From contig JACZKP010000076.1 of assembly GCA_014860005.1 (NCBI GenBank), forward strand, positions 310,001-374,000: 64,000 bases of DNA. Reading direction: 5' to 3'. Origin of the DNA: Verrucomicrobiota bacterium (lineage in GTDB: Bacteria; Verrucomicrobiota; Verrucomicrobiae; Limisphaerales; UBA11358). Below, piece by piece: positions 34,144 through 44,700 of this stretch (positions are counted from its first letter, which is position 1; each line of letters begins with the position of its first letter). The notes beneath the pieces are model-generated. The model was not told the origin of the DNA. It ran no database searches and saw nothing but the letters and a program-made list of their open reading frames with translations. The translations under genes were made by a program, and so were the position numbers.

Positions 34144-34699
34144 ATTTAAGAATCCTCTCCTTGATGCTCTCGAGTTCAGTCGGTCCAACCTTGGCTTTCA
34201 CGATCCGCATGACCTCGAACGTATCTTGTTCCTCGTCAATCAGTCGGAGGAAGCCAAAATCCACCAGCCTTTGTATTGCCGCATCGATCTTGTTGACATC
34301 CCGCACTTGGTTCGTCGTTTCCGGAAGATATGCGGCCACGAGATCGTGGATGCCTTGCCGACTCTTGATCAGCCGCGTGGCATCCGGATTGGAGGTGTCG
34401 AACGTGCAAAACTCCTGGCGAAGGCAAACCAGGAGCAAGGTCGCGTGATAATTGAGCGGCCGTTTGTGAGCAAGGCGGGGAATTTTGTCCACATCCTCCA
34501 TTTCTATTTGTCGAATGAACGCATAACCCTCCGCCTCGTCCAGAACCAGTTCCTGCCCCATTTTGCGAAAATGATGACGAATATCATCCCGATCAACCAG
34601 CAGCGCGTTCCACTCCCGCTCGTCCTCACGATAGATTGGCTGCTTGAGCAATTTAACCATCACGAATGATGCATCAGGAAATGGTGATTCGTTTTTCAT
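34121..34699 (-). CDS. jetB: Wadjet protein JetB (DUF4194 kite-like subunit)
   Basis: A 192-residue protein. The start is taken at ATG 34699, which overlaps the jetA stop as ATGA; a TTG thirty bases upstream is less likely. The DUF4194 signature is clear (LVLDEAEGYAFIRQ near residues 51-64). The protein is a small winged-helix (MukE/kite) subunit that links JetA to the JetC ATPase heads. Context and length match the Wadjet systems described. Downstream jetC begins 23 bases before its end. Confidence 0.9.
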   Translation of the reverse strand: MKNESPFPDASFVMVKLLKQPIYREDEREWNALLVDRDDIRHHFRKMGQELVLDEAEGYAFIRQIEMEDVDKIPRLAHKRPLNYHATLLLVCLRQEFCTFDTSNPDATRLIKSRQGIHDLVAAYLPETTNQVRDVNKIDAAIQRLVDFGFLRLIDEEQDTFEVMRIVKAKVGPTELESIKERILKYAETAGD

Positions 34700-36129
34700 T
34701 TGCAGAAGATCACTTTGGGAATTCTCCAAGTTTTGGGTGGCGTTCCCCCTATCGTCACCGCTTGCGATTCGTCGTCGGTGACGATGTTTCTCTGGTCCTC
34801 CAACGCCACCATAATGTAGCCGATCACTTCGAGCATGCCGTCTTCGGGGGGATGTTTTTCCAGCACTTCCTCAAGCGATATGGAAGGCTCGCCGTCGAGC
34901 ATTTCCCGGATGCGTCTGCGAAGTTCGGCAATCCTCACGCGTGACAAAGTCAGAAATTTCTGCAGGTCCTCTTTGGTGATTCTATCGTCTGCCACTTCAA
35001 CTTCTTTGGCCATGGCTACCTCTACAGGTGCCTGCCAAAGCGGACGGCTCATGGCGGAGAACGGTTCGAGCACACCTTCGGTTTCAAAGACATCGTCATC
35101 AGGCGTATTTTCCCGCAGGGGCAACGCTGCAGCTTGGATCTCATGAATCAGTTCCAACACCTTCATCCGATCCTTGATGCGCGTTGTATCTAGCACGCGC
35201 CGAAGATTCGTTGACATTCTTTGATGCGATTCCAAAACCTTCTCGCCTTCAGTCAAGAGACTGGAGATGAGCCCGCTCAGAACCGCGCTCGACCGCAGTG
35301 CCGGACTCAAATCCTGCAGGCTCACGACCGTGGCGAGCGCGGCGCGAAACTGGGTCTGCCTCTCGGTTGCCAATAGAAGCCTGTAAAATCCGTAAAAGCT
35401 CTGACCTTGCTCGGAATTCTTCAACGACTCATCCGCGTCCAACATTCGGCCCACGATTGCGCCGCGGGTCAGGTCAGGGTTGGTCTGCTGTTCAGCGATG
35501 TCCTGCGCTATCTTTTTGAAGTTCTCCTCGACCAGGCGAAAATCGCCGAGCAACTCCCGCGCGGTCGCCAGAATCCGGGCATACCGTTCATTCAGTTGGA
35601 CGGGTGTGTACGTTGGGGCAATGCCGCTGGCACGGATGCTGTCAATCTGTCCGCGGAGCCTGTCGATTTCCTGTTTCAGTTGGCTGATCCGATCTTCGAC
35701 GTTGGGGTTGCTATTCTTTAGTATTTCGTCGAGTCCGTTGAAGATGCTCTCAAGTCTCGATTCGGTGCCAACGAATTCGGTTTGCGAAAGTTGATCCAGC
35801 CACCACAGCGCTTTCTCTGCACCCGATGTCAGTTCAAACACAGGCTCCTGCGTATCCTCGCCGTAGTATTTTCGTAAAAAGCCGCGCCCCTCCTCGCACC
35901 AACTATTTAGATACTGGCCTGGCGACATGGGATATGCATCAGGTTCCCCGTTTCGTAACTCCTCCAGGTAATTGTCCAAGAGCGCCTGCATCTGACTTTC
36001 AGGGATCGTGACGCGATGCTGGGCTTTGAACATGCGGTGAAGAAAACCAAGGAGCATCGCGCTGTTTTGTGCCCGCAGCAGATTGACAGCGGGATGATCC
36101 AATAACAGTTTGATTTCCTGATATGTCAC
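34696..36129 (-). CDS. jetA: Wadjet protein JetA (DUF3375 kleisin)
   Basis: A 477-residue protein starting with GTG 36129 (AAGGA just upstream). It is helical throughout with a coiled coil near residues 120-170 (DRISQLKQEIDRLRGQIDSI), and the N-terminus LLLDHPAVNLLRAQNSAMLLGFLHR fits DUF3375. In Wadjet, JetA is the MukF-like kleisin closing the SMC ring. It follows the PD-(D/E)XK nuclease gene by 46 bp, the largest gap in the ten-gene minus-strand series, so an internal promoter is possible. Confidence 0.9.
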   Translation of the reverse strand: MTYQEIKLLLDHPAVNLLRAQNSAMLLGFLHRMFKAQHRVTIPESQMQALLDNYLEELRNGEPDAYPMSPGQYLNSWCEEGRGFLRKYYGEDTQEPVFELTSGAEKALWWLDQLSQTEFVGTESRLESIFNGLDEILKNSNPNVEDRISQLKQEIDRLRGQIDSIRASGIAPTYTPVQLNERYARILATARELLGDFRLVEENFKKIAQDIAEQQTNPDLTRGAIVGRMLDADESLKNSEQGQSFYGFYRLLLATERQTQFRAALATVVSLQDLSPALRSSAVLSGLISSLLTEGEKVLESHQRMSTNLRRVLDTTRIKDRMKVLELIHEIQAAALPLRENTPDDDVFETEGVLEPFSAMSRPLWQAPVEVAMAKEVEVADDRITKEDLQKFLTLSRVRIAELRRRIREMLDGEPSISLEEVLEKHPPEDGMLEVIGYIMVALEDQRNIVTDDESQAVTIGGTPPKTWRIPKVIFCK

Positions 36130-36175
36130 AAATCCTTGGTAGCGTTCAACTGCTTCATTTTAGCGACAATCAATA

Positions 36176-37435
36176 TCATGTGCGCCTTTGTTTCCTCGCC
36201 GCTTTCTCTCCCACTGGGATAGTTTGCATGAACGCAGGCCGGCTGATCAGGATCACATCATAAAGCCCTTTAAGTCCCAGAAGACCTCGGCGGAGTTCCG
36301 CCTGTTCTTCAGTGCGCGCGCCGTCGTCCCAAATCACCACAATAACCTTTCGATAGGGGGAATCTTTGCGAAGATAAAGAGTCAGATCGGCGGCGATTTC
36401 TTCGGTCAACTCCTTCACGCTCTTTCCTCGATACCAGAATTTCACCTCGATAACGAGTTCCAACGCCAAAATGCAGAGGTCGGCGCGTGGTTGGTAAGTC
36501 CCCGTTGGAGGCAAATACTGTTCTTCCTCCAGAGCTGGAATCAGCGGTTTCAAAACAGCGTAGAGCATGCTTTGAAAGTGGTATTCGTTCTCGATGTGCC
36601 ATCGGCGGGGTTGTGCGCCTTGCTTGGCCGTTCTCGGCTTGTCCTCCCAGGTCCAGCGTTGGAACGCCGTCGGCACGCGATGCAGAACCGTCGCCACATC
36701 CGTAAGCGTGAGGGCGGCAATGTCGAAATCCATCGCCCGCTGGATCGCCCAGTCAATTGCAGCCAACCGCAACCCGGACTCGAAGCCGTCCGTCACACTT
36801 GAAGCCTCGCTGAGGGCGTCTTTCAAGACACCGCTGACGGACTTTTCCGCCGGAGTGCTCCATCCGCGACGATGCAATGCCGCCACGAGCCACACTGGTT
36901 GAGTGCCATCGTTGCCGGTTGTCTTTGCAACGGCAATTCGGCGTCCCAAAATATCGAGCAAGCCTCGCCGCCAGCCTCCATCTTGAACCAGGCCATCTGC
37001 GTCCTTCCAAACTGTGGCAGACCACTGCTCGAAACGCTGGCGAATCTCGTTGCTTAAAACGTTCTCGGTTCCGGCAACGACGCCGGCGAAATTCAGCGGG
37101 TCAGCCACTACACCGCACGGTTCGCCTCCCGTTGCGAAATTTGGCCTCCCGATGGACCACTCCAATTGGGCCGCGAACTCCGCGGCAAAACGGTTTTTCA
37201 ACGTCTCGACGCCACACGCAAATCCCAGCACCGCCACGTTTCGTGAATTACGCTCCGCCCCTTTCGAGGCTGCCGCCCGTGTTGCGGCTTCCTCCAGCAG
37301 CGCCAGCAGGTCGTCGCCCCGGAGCAGCCATCCCAGGAAGGCCGCCGCCAGCGGATTCTGCTTCGCGTCAGTTACGGCGGTGTTGAGGAAGACCGCGCGC
37401 GCGTCGGTTATCAACATGAGACTCTCCGTTTTCAT
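36176..37435 (-). CDS. PD-(D/E)XK nuclease (DpnII/MboI-like domain) next to Argonaute
   Basis: A 419-residue protein starting at ATG 37435, overlapping the Argonaute stop (ATGA). The C-terminal 130 residues hold the nuclease core: HIENEYHFQSMLYAVLKPL, then QPRADL with Asp319, then LVIEVKF with Glu330 and Lys332, then the strand KVIVVIWDDG. This is the D-(E/D)xK pattern and the layout fits the REase_DpnII-MboI type. The N-terminal 280 residues are helical and unassigned. Long-B Argonautes without slicer activity are known to work with separate effector nucleases. Active-site residues are intact, so it is likely a functional effector. Confidence 0.8.
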   Translation of the reverse strand: MKTESLMLITDARAVFLNTAVTDAKQNPLAAAFLGWLLRGDDLLALLEEAATRAAASKGAERNSRNVAVLGFACGVETLKNRFAAEFAAQLEWSIGRPNFATGGEPCGVVADPLNFAGVVAGTENVLSNEIRQRFEQWSATVWKDADGLVQDGGWRRGLLDILGRRIAVAKTTGNDGTQPVWLVAALHRRGWSTPAEKSVSGVLKDALSEASSVTDGFESGLRLAAIDWAIQRAMDFDIAALTLTDVATVLHRVPTAFQRWTWEDKPRTAKQGAQPRRWHIENEYHFQSMLYAVLKPLIPALEEEQYLPPTGTYQPRADLCILALELVIEVKFWYRGKSVKELTEEIAADLTLYLRKDSPYRKVIVVIWDDGARTEEQAELRRGLLGLKGLYDVILISRPAFMQTIPVGEKAARKQRRT

Positions 37436-39768
37436 AGAAACCACCTCAGCCGATTTAGTCGCCCGTGAATAGAATCCACGCTGAAATGTGACAACCCGCT
37501 AAGTCGCCCCAAGAGGCGTGCGATGAGTTGCGAATAGCCGATGGTCACCGGCATCCCCGCCATGTCGAAGCTCTTCCAGGAATGGCACGCGAACGTATAG
37601 ACCTGCTCCGTCAGATACTTCATGTCAGTGAACGTCGAGGAGCGATGCAGATGGAGCAGCACTGGATACGGCAGCCCGTCGGTTGGTTTCTTGACTTCTC
37701 TCGATCCGGTCAGCGAAAGAATCGCGTTCGACTTGTTGAGCGTGAGATACGTTCCACGCATTGGCGCAAACTCGCCTTTCATCACGTCCACTCCTCTGGC
37801 GACTCCGGCACTGAATGATTTCGCCCCTGGATTGTCGCTATCGAATAAAACCGTGTCGTGGTCTTGGGCAACATGGAGGAACGCGAAATCAACATGATAA
37901 TCCTTCAAGGTCTCCGTGACTGCCTTCACCGCGTCGGCCTCCGTGTCCTTTAGCGGCTTGAACGAATGGAAGATCAAGCGGACTTCATCGCCCTTTTGCC
38001 AGTTCATGTCACTCCGGGCGCGCTCAATTGAGCTTGTGAGCATCTCCACCACGGCTTTGCCGTAATCTTCAAAGGGCACGGCGTTCGACATATTGCCGAG
38101 CAAGTAACGCCCCTCGCTCGTGAACATCGTCGTGATCCCGACCATGCGCTGTCGTGCGCCAAGCTTTGAGTCGCTGATTGACGTGCTCCCCAGCCCGACG
38201 ACCAACTCGTGCGCCATCGGATTATTCACTTTCAAATGCCACGGTGTTCCGCCGAGCTTCGCGTAACTCGCCAGCGCGATATTGCTCAAGATGAAATCCA
38301 AGCCCGATCCTTTGCGACGGCTGGTTTCGATCATGAACTCCTGAGTCGGGATTTGCTGGGAAAGGAACGTCGCCTTGGCGACCAGATACGGATTGGTTTC
38401 GCCGCGCATGTCGTGGCTGGCCTCATTCACCTGCACATAGGCCAGATGCCAACGTTCTGCTTCGGTCGTGACCGTGGCCAACGCTTCTTGCGCCGCCTTG
38501 CGATAGGCCAAGGCTGTTGCGTTGTCCGCCAGAAAGAAACGCACGTCTTTCCCTTGCAGCCTGTATGTCTTGATGAATCCGTTTGGAAAGAAGCATTTCC
38601 GCCCCGGTTCGTTGTGACCCTCCAGCAACTTTTGGAGAAATTGTTCCACTTCGCCTTTTCGGCTGCGCTCGCAAATGACGCAAATGCGCGGCGTGGACGG
38701 CGTGAATCCTTGCTGGCTGTATGGCCCGTGTTCAAAAATTCCGCGCTTGGCGTCGTTCAACGCCGGCTTGTTGAACGTCCGGTCAAACACGTAGAGAGCC
38801 TGTGGCGCTTGGTGGACCGTCGGAAACCGTTTTCCTTTCGTATCGAGATGCGGCAGCACGGGTGCTTCAAGCCCCGGAAGCAAGCGGAGTGATTTTTGGG
38901 TGAGGCGATTTTCAATGCGCGTCAGTTCACTCAGTTTTTTCGGTCCGACTTGGGCCGCTGACTGTAGATCAAACAACTGCCGATCAATGGTATTCGCCCT
39001 GCCTTTGAACGTGGCATTGAGACAGCGCATGAACCCGTCGTAGTCCGCTTCAATCTCGACATCCTTCGCCTCCACCGTGTTCCGGCCCTCGCGACAATCC
39101 GTCAGTTGCAGCGTATTGCCGCTGATTGCAGCGACTCGACCGACCAGCCGTGCGCGTGGCTCGATGCGGGCATCGTTGAAAGGCGATTTCTCCGACACAT
39201 ACAAGCCAGTTACATCAAATCGCTCCGCCAGCCATTCCGAGCACGGCCGGGCGATGCGCCGATAAGTATGATGGTCGAACACCAGGCCCAGGAATGGGTC
39301 TTGCCCGTCAAATTGAAATACGCGGGCCTCAATCGCGTGCGCTAGCCGCACGAGCAACCACGGTGGAACGGTTGCTCCGTTCACCGCCTGTGCGATGAAG
39401 TCGTGCTCCTTCTCGGAGGACAAAACTTTCAACGGCCCAACGTCTACGATTTTCCGACCCGCCTTCCCCGCGAAGCTAGCGATGAAGCTCTCGTTCACCA
39501 GTTGGCGCGCCACGCCAAGGTTTTCTCGCAATCGAATCTTCTTTGTCTCCGGGGCAATCGTGCATGCCGCGCCATCCAGCCGCACCGTGTAAATCAGATC
39601 CAGCTTCTTCCCGTTCTCCTCCACGCTCACTCGATTGAAAGCGTGCGTGCCGGCGTGAGCCTTGCGCAATTCGCGCATCGCGTCTCTAGAATCGAATGGC
39701 TGGACTCCCACCGAGATTTCGACGTCGGGCAAGTTGATTGGAAAAATGTTTAAGTGTAGGTGGTTCAT
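37432..39768 (-). CDS. long prokaryotic Argonaute, long-B type, probably without slicer activity
   Basis: A 778-residue protein (ATG 39768; TTG 39777, overlapping the SIR2 stop, is an alternative). It has the length of an N-PAZ-MID-PIWI Argonaute. The MID segment shows NPYLVAKATFLSQQIPTQ near residues 459-476, a typical pAgo guide-pocket region. The PIWI domain starts near residue 518 with ELVVGLGSTSIS. Active slicers have VG(I/V)D here, and the first catalytic Asp is replaced by Gly/Ser, so cleavage is unlikely. Its C-terminus (LTEQVYTFACHSWKSF) also fits PIWI. It is flanked by a SIR2 gene upstream and a nuclease gene downstream, both coupled to it, as in abortive-infection long-B pAgo systems. 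The family call is strong; inactivity is inferred from one motif. Confidence 0.86.
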   Translation of the reverse strand: MNHLHLNIFPINLPDVEISVGVQPFDSRDAMRELRKAHAGTHAFNRVSVEENGKKLDLIYTVRLDGAACTIAPETKKIRLRENLGVARQLVNESFIASFAGKAGRKIVDVGPLKVLSSEKEHDFIAQAVNGATVPPWLLVRLAHAIEARVFQFDGQDPFLGLVFDHHTYRRIARPCSEWLAERFDVTGLYVSEKSPFNDARIEPRARLVGRVAAISGNTLQLTDCREGRNTVEAKDVEIEADYDGFMRCLNATFKGRANTIDRQLFDLQSAAQVGPKKLSELTRIENRLTQKSLRLLPGLEAPVLPHLDTKGKRFPTVHQAPQALYVFDRTFNKPALNDAKRGIFEHGPYSQQGFTPSTPRICVICERSRKGEVEQFLQKLLEGHNEPGRKCFFPNGFIKTYRLQGKDVRFFLADNATALAYRKAAQEALATVTTEAERWHLAYVQVNEASHDMRGETNPYLVAKATFLSQQIPTQEFMIETSRRKGSGLDFILSNIALASYAKLGGTPWHLKVNNPMAHELVVGLGSTSISDSKLGARQRMVGITTMFTSEGRYLLGNMSNAVPFEDYGKAVVEMLTSSIERARSDMNWQKGDEVRLIFHSFKPLKDTEADAVKAVTETLKDYHVDFAFLHVAQDHDTVLFDSDNPGAKSFSAGVARGVDVMKGEFAPMRGTYLTLNKSNAILSLTGSREVKKPTDGLPYPVLLHLHRSSTFTDMKYLTEQVYTFACHSWKSFDMAGMPVTIGYSQLIARLLGRLSGLSHFSVDSIHGRLNRLRWFL

Positions 39769-39773
39769 GGTGA

Positions 39774-40970
39774 TCAAGTCGTGAGAAAATTGATGATGTC
39801 AGTTCCATGGTTCTGAGCCGCATCTTGAAAACCTTCTAAGTAAACTCTGCACCTTTCGTCGCCGGAAACCCAAGGATTAGCGTAATGGCCATCCACGGGG
39901 AGAGTTCCACGACTCAGAGTTGTCAGATGACGACCAATTACAAATGGCGGCCAAGCGTTCGGAATCCAATTCGGGGCTCGCATCTCGGGTCGAACGTGAT
40001 CCACCACCACAACACGCCGATTGTCATTGTGGATTCGCGTTATTCGACTCAACAAGTGATTGAAATGTAGGTCTCCAAATGAATAACCAACAATCAACAA
40101 CCGGGGATTCTTAAGCAGTGCATCGTGAAAAACTGCCTGATATGTGGAATACGGAAGTCCAAGCAATTTGTCCGGCTTGCGTTGGCCGGTGATTATTGGT
40201 CCTGCCGTTGCTCTTTCTCCGGACTGAGCTTGGTTTCGGGAACGACCGAACCAATTCCGCCTCGCATCCACGTGAGAATCGAATCGGTAAAGGTCTTCAT
40301 GATGATCTTCAAAAAGAAACCGATTGGGGGTCGTAAATCGCGGATAGCCATAGAACACCGAGCCGTGCAGATGGAGCATCCGTGTTCTTGTCGAGTTCAC
40401 GATTTGTGATGGATCGAATCGACATATTCCCGGATCAAGCAAAGCATAACCGTCTTCCCAAACACTCGTACCCAAACTTTGCTCGATGCAATTGTCATAG
40501 TTCAACGTCGCGATGTCCCACGGACACCGGCTGGTCGCTTCCTGCCAGAAGCGAGAAAACCATTGGTGCGCAGCATGCGGTGCAAATCCGTTCACGTAGG
40601 AAACAATGTGGTTGGCCACTTCATCAATGATATGGTCGCCCGCCTGAATGAGGGTGGTATTGCTGTGGTTGGCGGCGGCGGTCGGTTTTACAAACGCTCC
40701 AATGGCAGGCTTGAAGGCCTTCGCTGTTCCACCGGCTCGCAATGAAATCAGCGATTCAACCGCATGAAAGACGTCTTCGAAGTTCGCTGACTCTGGTGCA
40801 AAATGCTGGTCCAAAGCATCCGCGATTTGCTGGATCGCTGGCACTTTCACCTTCGAGTTTGGAACTCCATCCCATTGTTGCCGAAGCTTGATCGCGTTGG
40901 TTAGGGCATTCGTCGTCGGCCCTCCTATGTTGAGAGCCGCACCCGCACCAATGAATGCTGTAACGCTCAT
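39774..40970 (-). CDS. SIR2-family NADase-like effector
   Basis: A 398-residue protein from ATG 40970, five bases after the previous stop. The SIR2 signatures occur in order: FIGAGAALNIGG at residues 6-17 (GAG loop), TLNYDN near 155-160, LHLHGS with catalytic-type His202, and LLIVGYSFGD near 292-300. SIR2 domains in bacterial defence hydrolyse NAD+ and starve the cell when triggered. Its stop is eight bases from the Argonaute ATG, so a SIR2-Argonaute pair is expected. The C-terminal 50 residues are unassigned. Confidence 0.85.
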   Translation of the reverse strand: MSVTAFIGAGAALNIGGPTTNALTNAIKLRQQWDGVPNSKVKVPAIQQIADALDQHFAPESANFEDVFHAVESLISLRAGGTAKAFKPAIGAFVKPTAAANHSNTTLIQAGDHIIDEVANHIVSYVNGFAPHAAHQWFSRFWQEATSRCPWDIATLNYDNCIEQSLGTSVWEDGYALLDPGICRFDPSQIVNSTRTRMLHLHGSVFYGYPRFTTPNRFLFEDHHEDLYRFDSHVDARRNWFGRSRNQAQSGERATAGPIITGQRKPDKLLGLPYSTYQAVFHDALLKNPRLLIVGYSFGDLHFNHLLSRITRIHNDNRRVVVVDHVRPEMRAPNWIPNAWPPFVIGRHLTTLSRGTLPVDGHYANPWVSGDERCRVYLEGFQDAAQNHGTDIINFLTT

Positions 40971-40975
40971 GGCTT

Positions 40976-41740
40976 TTAGATCAATTCCCCCTGCGTCGGC
41001 GCTGCCGCTTTCTTCTCCTGTGCGAGACGTTGCACATCGCTCCACGAGAGGACGAGGGCGTTGTAGGCGATGGCTTCCTGCGACCATTTGCGACGCTCGC
41101 AAATTGTGTAGAGCCGATACGACAGGTCACGAGCCACTTCGGCTTTTGCTCCGAGTTGGTGGATCAATTCCGCCGCCCCGGACTCGCCTTGCTCCAAACG
41201 GCGGATCAAGTGATGCGTAATTTCCCAAATCGTCAGCCGCTTGTCCGTGGCCGGATTCCAGTCCGCGTCCAACTCCTCTTTCTTAAGAGCGGCCTCGACC
41301 GATTCCGCATAGTGTCCTGCATCAAAACGAGCTTTCGCCGTCTTCACGACTCGCTCATGCAGCAATGACCAGAACGTTTCTTCAAAGTCTGTTGCCGGAG
41401 CAGCAGGAGTCTCCAAAGTTTCCTCCATGTCGAGTTGGGCGATGAGTTCCTCCAAAACGACGAGCCGTTGCTTGAGCTTTTTCCGCCTCTCGCGTTGATC
41501 CTCGCGCGGGTCAGGGGTTTCGCCATCAACCCAAGCTGAAAATGGTATCTCTTGGAATTGGTGAACATGCTCGTTCCCCTCGCCGAATGCCTCCTCCACA
41601 CACTTCGCGCAATTGGCAGACCAAGTATCGAGAATGGTGTCGTTGACACTCGTTGCGGCGAGCATGGACTCGCCTCGTTGTTTCATCGCGGTCAACTTCC
41701 GCCGAGCGCCGTTCTTGGTGATTTCTTTGGGTGCATTCAT
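40976..41740 (-). CDS. chimeric protein: TIGR02391 (HEPN-like) head joined to a DUF1156-methylase-like tail
   Basis: A 254-residue protein from ATG 41740, five bases after the ATPase stop. Residues 128-153 (LHERVVKTAKARFDAGHYAESVEAALKK in overlapping pieces) match the opening of the TIGR02391 'Ymh' domain. Instead of its continuation, residues 168-240 read RLTIWEITHHLIRRLEQG, then ARDLSYRLYTICERRKW and EAIAYNALVLSW. I know this pattern as the C-terminus of DUF1156 DNA methylases. The join near residues 154-165 looks like a deletion fusion that kept the frame. Whether the product is functional is unknown; it sits in a coupled operon and has no internal stop. Confidence 0.6.
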   Translation of the reverse strand: MNAPKEITKNGARRKLTAMKQRGESMLAATSVNDTILDTWSANCAKCVEEAFGEGNEHVHQFQEIPFSAWVDGETPDPREDQRERRKKLKQRLVVLEELIAQLDMEETLETPAAPATDFEETFWSLLHERVVKTAKARFDAGHYAESVEAALKKEELDADWNPATDKRLTIWEITHHLIRRLEQGESGAAELIHQLGAKAEVARDLSYRLYTICERRKWSQEAIAYNALVLSWSDVQRLAQEKKAAAPTQGELI

Positions 41741-41745
41741 GCGAG

Positions 41746-44700
41746 TTATTCGGTTTCGACAATTCGATAGCGCGCCGGGTGCAGCGTGATTTGGCGCGAG
41801 TTTTTTAGTTCCAAAAGTTCCTGGCCCGTGAGCGCGCATGGTGCGTGGTCGTCGCCCACGACAACCATCGTGGTCGAGCATGGCTGCTGGCCAAACAGAG
41901 TCCATAGCTCGGCGGCAATCTCGACGCCGTTCGCGAGCTTCTGCTCCGTGACCCAAAGGCGGGAAACCAGTTCGCCCCTGGCAGCCCGCTCCTCCCAATT
42001 GAACGGGCTTTCGGATTTCTTAATCCAGCGACCGTCGGGATGGGTGAAGCATTTCTCGGTGGCGTGCCAGCGGAAGCCGCGCTGCCGCGCGTAAATTTCA
42101 ATCAGTGTCGGCTTGGGCGGAGTCGGCGGTTTCGGTTCTGCTTCCTCCGTTCTATCATCATCGGTTTCGGATTTGGCGGCGTCATCCTCGCCTTCTCCCG
42201 GTGGAACGTCCTCCGCATTCTCTGCGGGAGTTTCTTCGCCCGTGGTTTCGGATGTTTCGTGGCTTGTCTCTTTCGACTCGGGAGATTCATCCGCCCCCGG
42301 CTGCGAATCGGATGATGCGGCCTCGGCGGGCCGCACCGCCAGTTCGGGCTGGGCGTCCAACCCGAAATGCGCTTGCAGGTATTCGGCGACAAATTCAGGC
42401 GTGCGGTCAATGCACGCAGCGACGGCATCGGCAACCTGCTTGTGGTCGAACGGGCGGGCCAATTCGTCGGCCAGGTCTTTGTAAAGCCGCACGGTGGATT
42501 GCCCCGCAACGTAAAGCTTCGCGTCCTGCCAAAGCACCTTGGGCGTGAATGGCTCACCAGCGGGCGCGCCTTCGACGTAGGGCGTCACATCAAGATGCGC
42601 AAACGTGCTCCACACGGTCTGATGCAGCCATTGGGCGACCGTTCTGACGCGATGCGTTTCCTCGTCGTTGGAGAATTTCGAGCGGCACAATCCCTCCGCG
42701 AGCACGGTCAGCCATTCCCTCGATCCGCCGGTACGGGGAGATTCTACGAACCTCGTAACGCGAAATTCGACGACCTCGCCCAGATTTCGGATGGCGACGA
42801 ACGGCGGCAGTTGCGCGATCTCCACGCTCACCATCTGGAGATTCGCTGTGGCGCACTTGATGGCTGGGAACAGTTCGCCCCACTTCATCAGTGACTGCAT
42901 TGTCAGCCGATACTTGAGGTCGTTCACCGCCACCCAAGTTGAATCGAGGGTGAGCCAATGCTGACACTCATTCCAGATGCGGACGGGGTCGCGTTGCAGC
43001 GCGGCGCGGACGCGCTTCGCCGCGGCGGCGTCCACCTTCGCGCCACTCTCCATAGATTTCAGCCATTCAATCGTACGTTCCAACGCGGGGCGTTCGGGCA
43101 CTCCGATTCGCGGCCACAGCCCGAGGTTGCGCAATGATGTGTGAACGCTCGGTGAGCCGTTGTCCTCGTCTGGGAAAATGGAGAGTTCGCCCGAAGTCAG
43201 CCATTCGCCGGTATCGGTGAGGATGATCGCCTTCTGGTTAAACGCTTCCTTGATAGGGCTTAATTCTGCGGGAGTGCAGCGGACGGCAATCCGGTCCAGC
43301 GCCTCGTAAAACCGGGAGATTTGCGGAAGGTGCTGCAACGGTTGCGGCATGCCGGACAACGTGTGCAGGCGACTGAGAAGCTTGTCGGCATCCGCCGGCG
43401 TGTCGCGCACACCGAGCAACTTCAGGAGTGGTTTGGTGCGCTCGGTGTCGAGTTCCAGGCGGATGAATGGCTCGACGCCACGCAGCGGTTCGGTTTCGGG
43501 CGTCAGGAGGAAAAGCTCGGACGGGACATGAAACTTGCCGTGGCTGTCCGGCAAACAAGGCACGGAGCGCAAATGGTTGATCCACTCGGCGGGAATGAAA
43601 CCACAGTCGAGGGATTTGTAATATGTAGTGCCGTTGTGCCGAACATCTGTTTCGGTCTTTTCGCCCCAATGATGAGTCGGGGCAGTGAGAATCCCTTCCG
43701 TCACAGCAGCCCAGACAGCGGGGTCGGTCTTGGACAGTTTTTCCCAATGCTTCAGCAAGTCGGACGGGAATCCGAAATCCACGACCGTGAAGTCATCACG
43801 TCGATAGTGGAATTCCGCCGGTTCATCCGCCCCACGCGCCGTGACAAATCGCGTCACTGAACCCCGGCTATAGAGCTTCTGTTCCTGTCCGATGATGGGC
43901 GCGAACAGCAGCAGTTTGCTACCCGGCGTCCTGCTCCACTGCTTCCATGTCTCGGCTTTGCAGGATTGAAAGTTACGCGAGTAGTCTTCGTGCAAGAGGT
44001 GTTCTTTCGCCCAGGATGCCGGAACGATGTCTTCGATGCTGCCGGTTTCATCCACCACGACGCCGTGGCTGAAGTCGCAGAGGCGAAGGGCTTCGCTCAC
44101 ATAACGGAAGCCTTCGGGGATGCTTGCGCCGAGCGCAGCCATGATGTGCGCGACCCGCACGCAATCGGCTAAGGCGACTTCTTTACCGGTGAAGATTCTG
44201 AGAGATGCTTGCGCCGCGATACGGTCAACCGAACTTGGCTCGTGTAACGCCAACACTTGTAGCAGGCTGTATGCGGGATCGACCTTTTCGTTCCATGCTG
44301 GAGTCTTCTTCGGAGCTCGCTTGGAGATCCATGCAAGCCACTCACCGTCCAAAGTGGCTGCGTAATCCATAATGAATTTCCAGTCCTCCGGGGTAAGCAA
44401 ATCACGTCGTGATGAGAGTCGGACCACGCCGTTCGAGGCGTGAAGAATCTTGCCGCCATCGACTGGCACAATCTTCATGCGACGCCGGCGCTCGTTGTTC
44501 CAGTCGTGACTGATTTCGTTTTGCACGAACGCCCACAGGGCGTGAAGCTGCGGCCACGATGCCGGACGTGGGACGTTGTCGCTCTGTTCCAAGAGCTGGA
44601 GCGCTCCATCGGAATCAACGGTATTGATCCAGCCGTGCGATCTCAGCTTGTGAACGGATCCGGAGACTTCAGAGGCAAGCAGGCAATTGCTGCCTGGCGC

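Noticed and set aside
34143..34188. Longer N-terminus for JetC
   Set aside because: The extension lies inside jetB and lacks a ribosome site, whereas ATG 34143 has CAAGGAGAGG at good spacing.
36176..39768. Argonaute and nuclease as a pPIWI-RE/DinG system
   Set aside because: No DinG-like helicase is adjacent, and the PIWI protein has long-B Argonaute length and order with a SIR2 neighbour.
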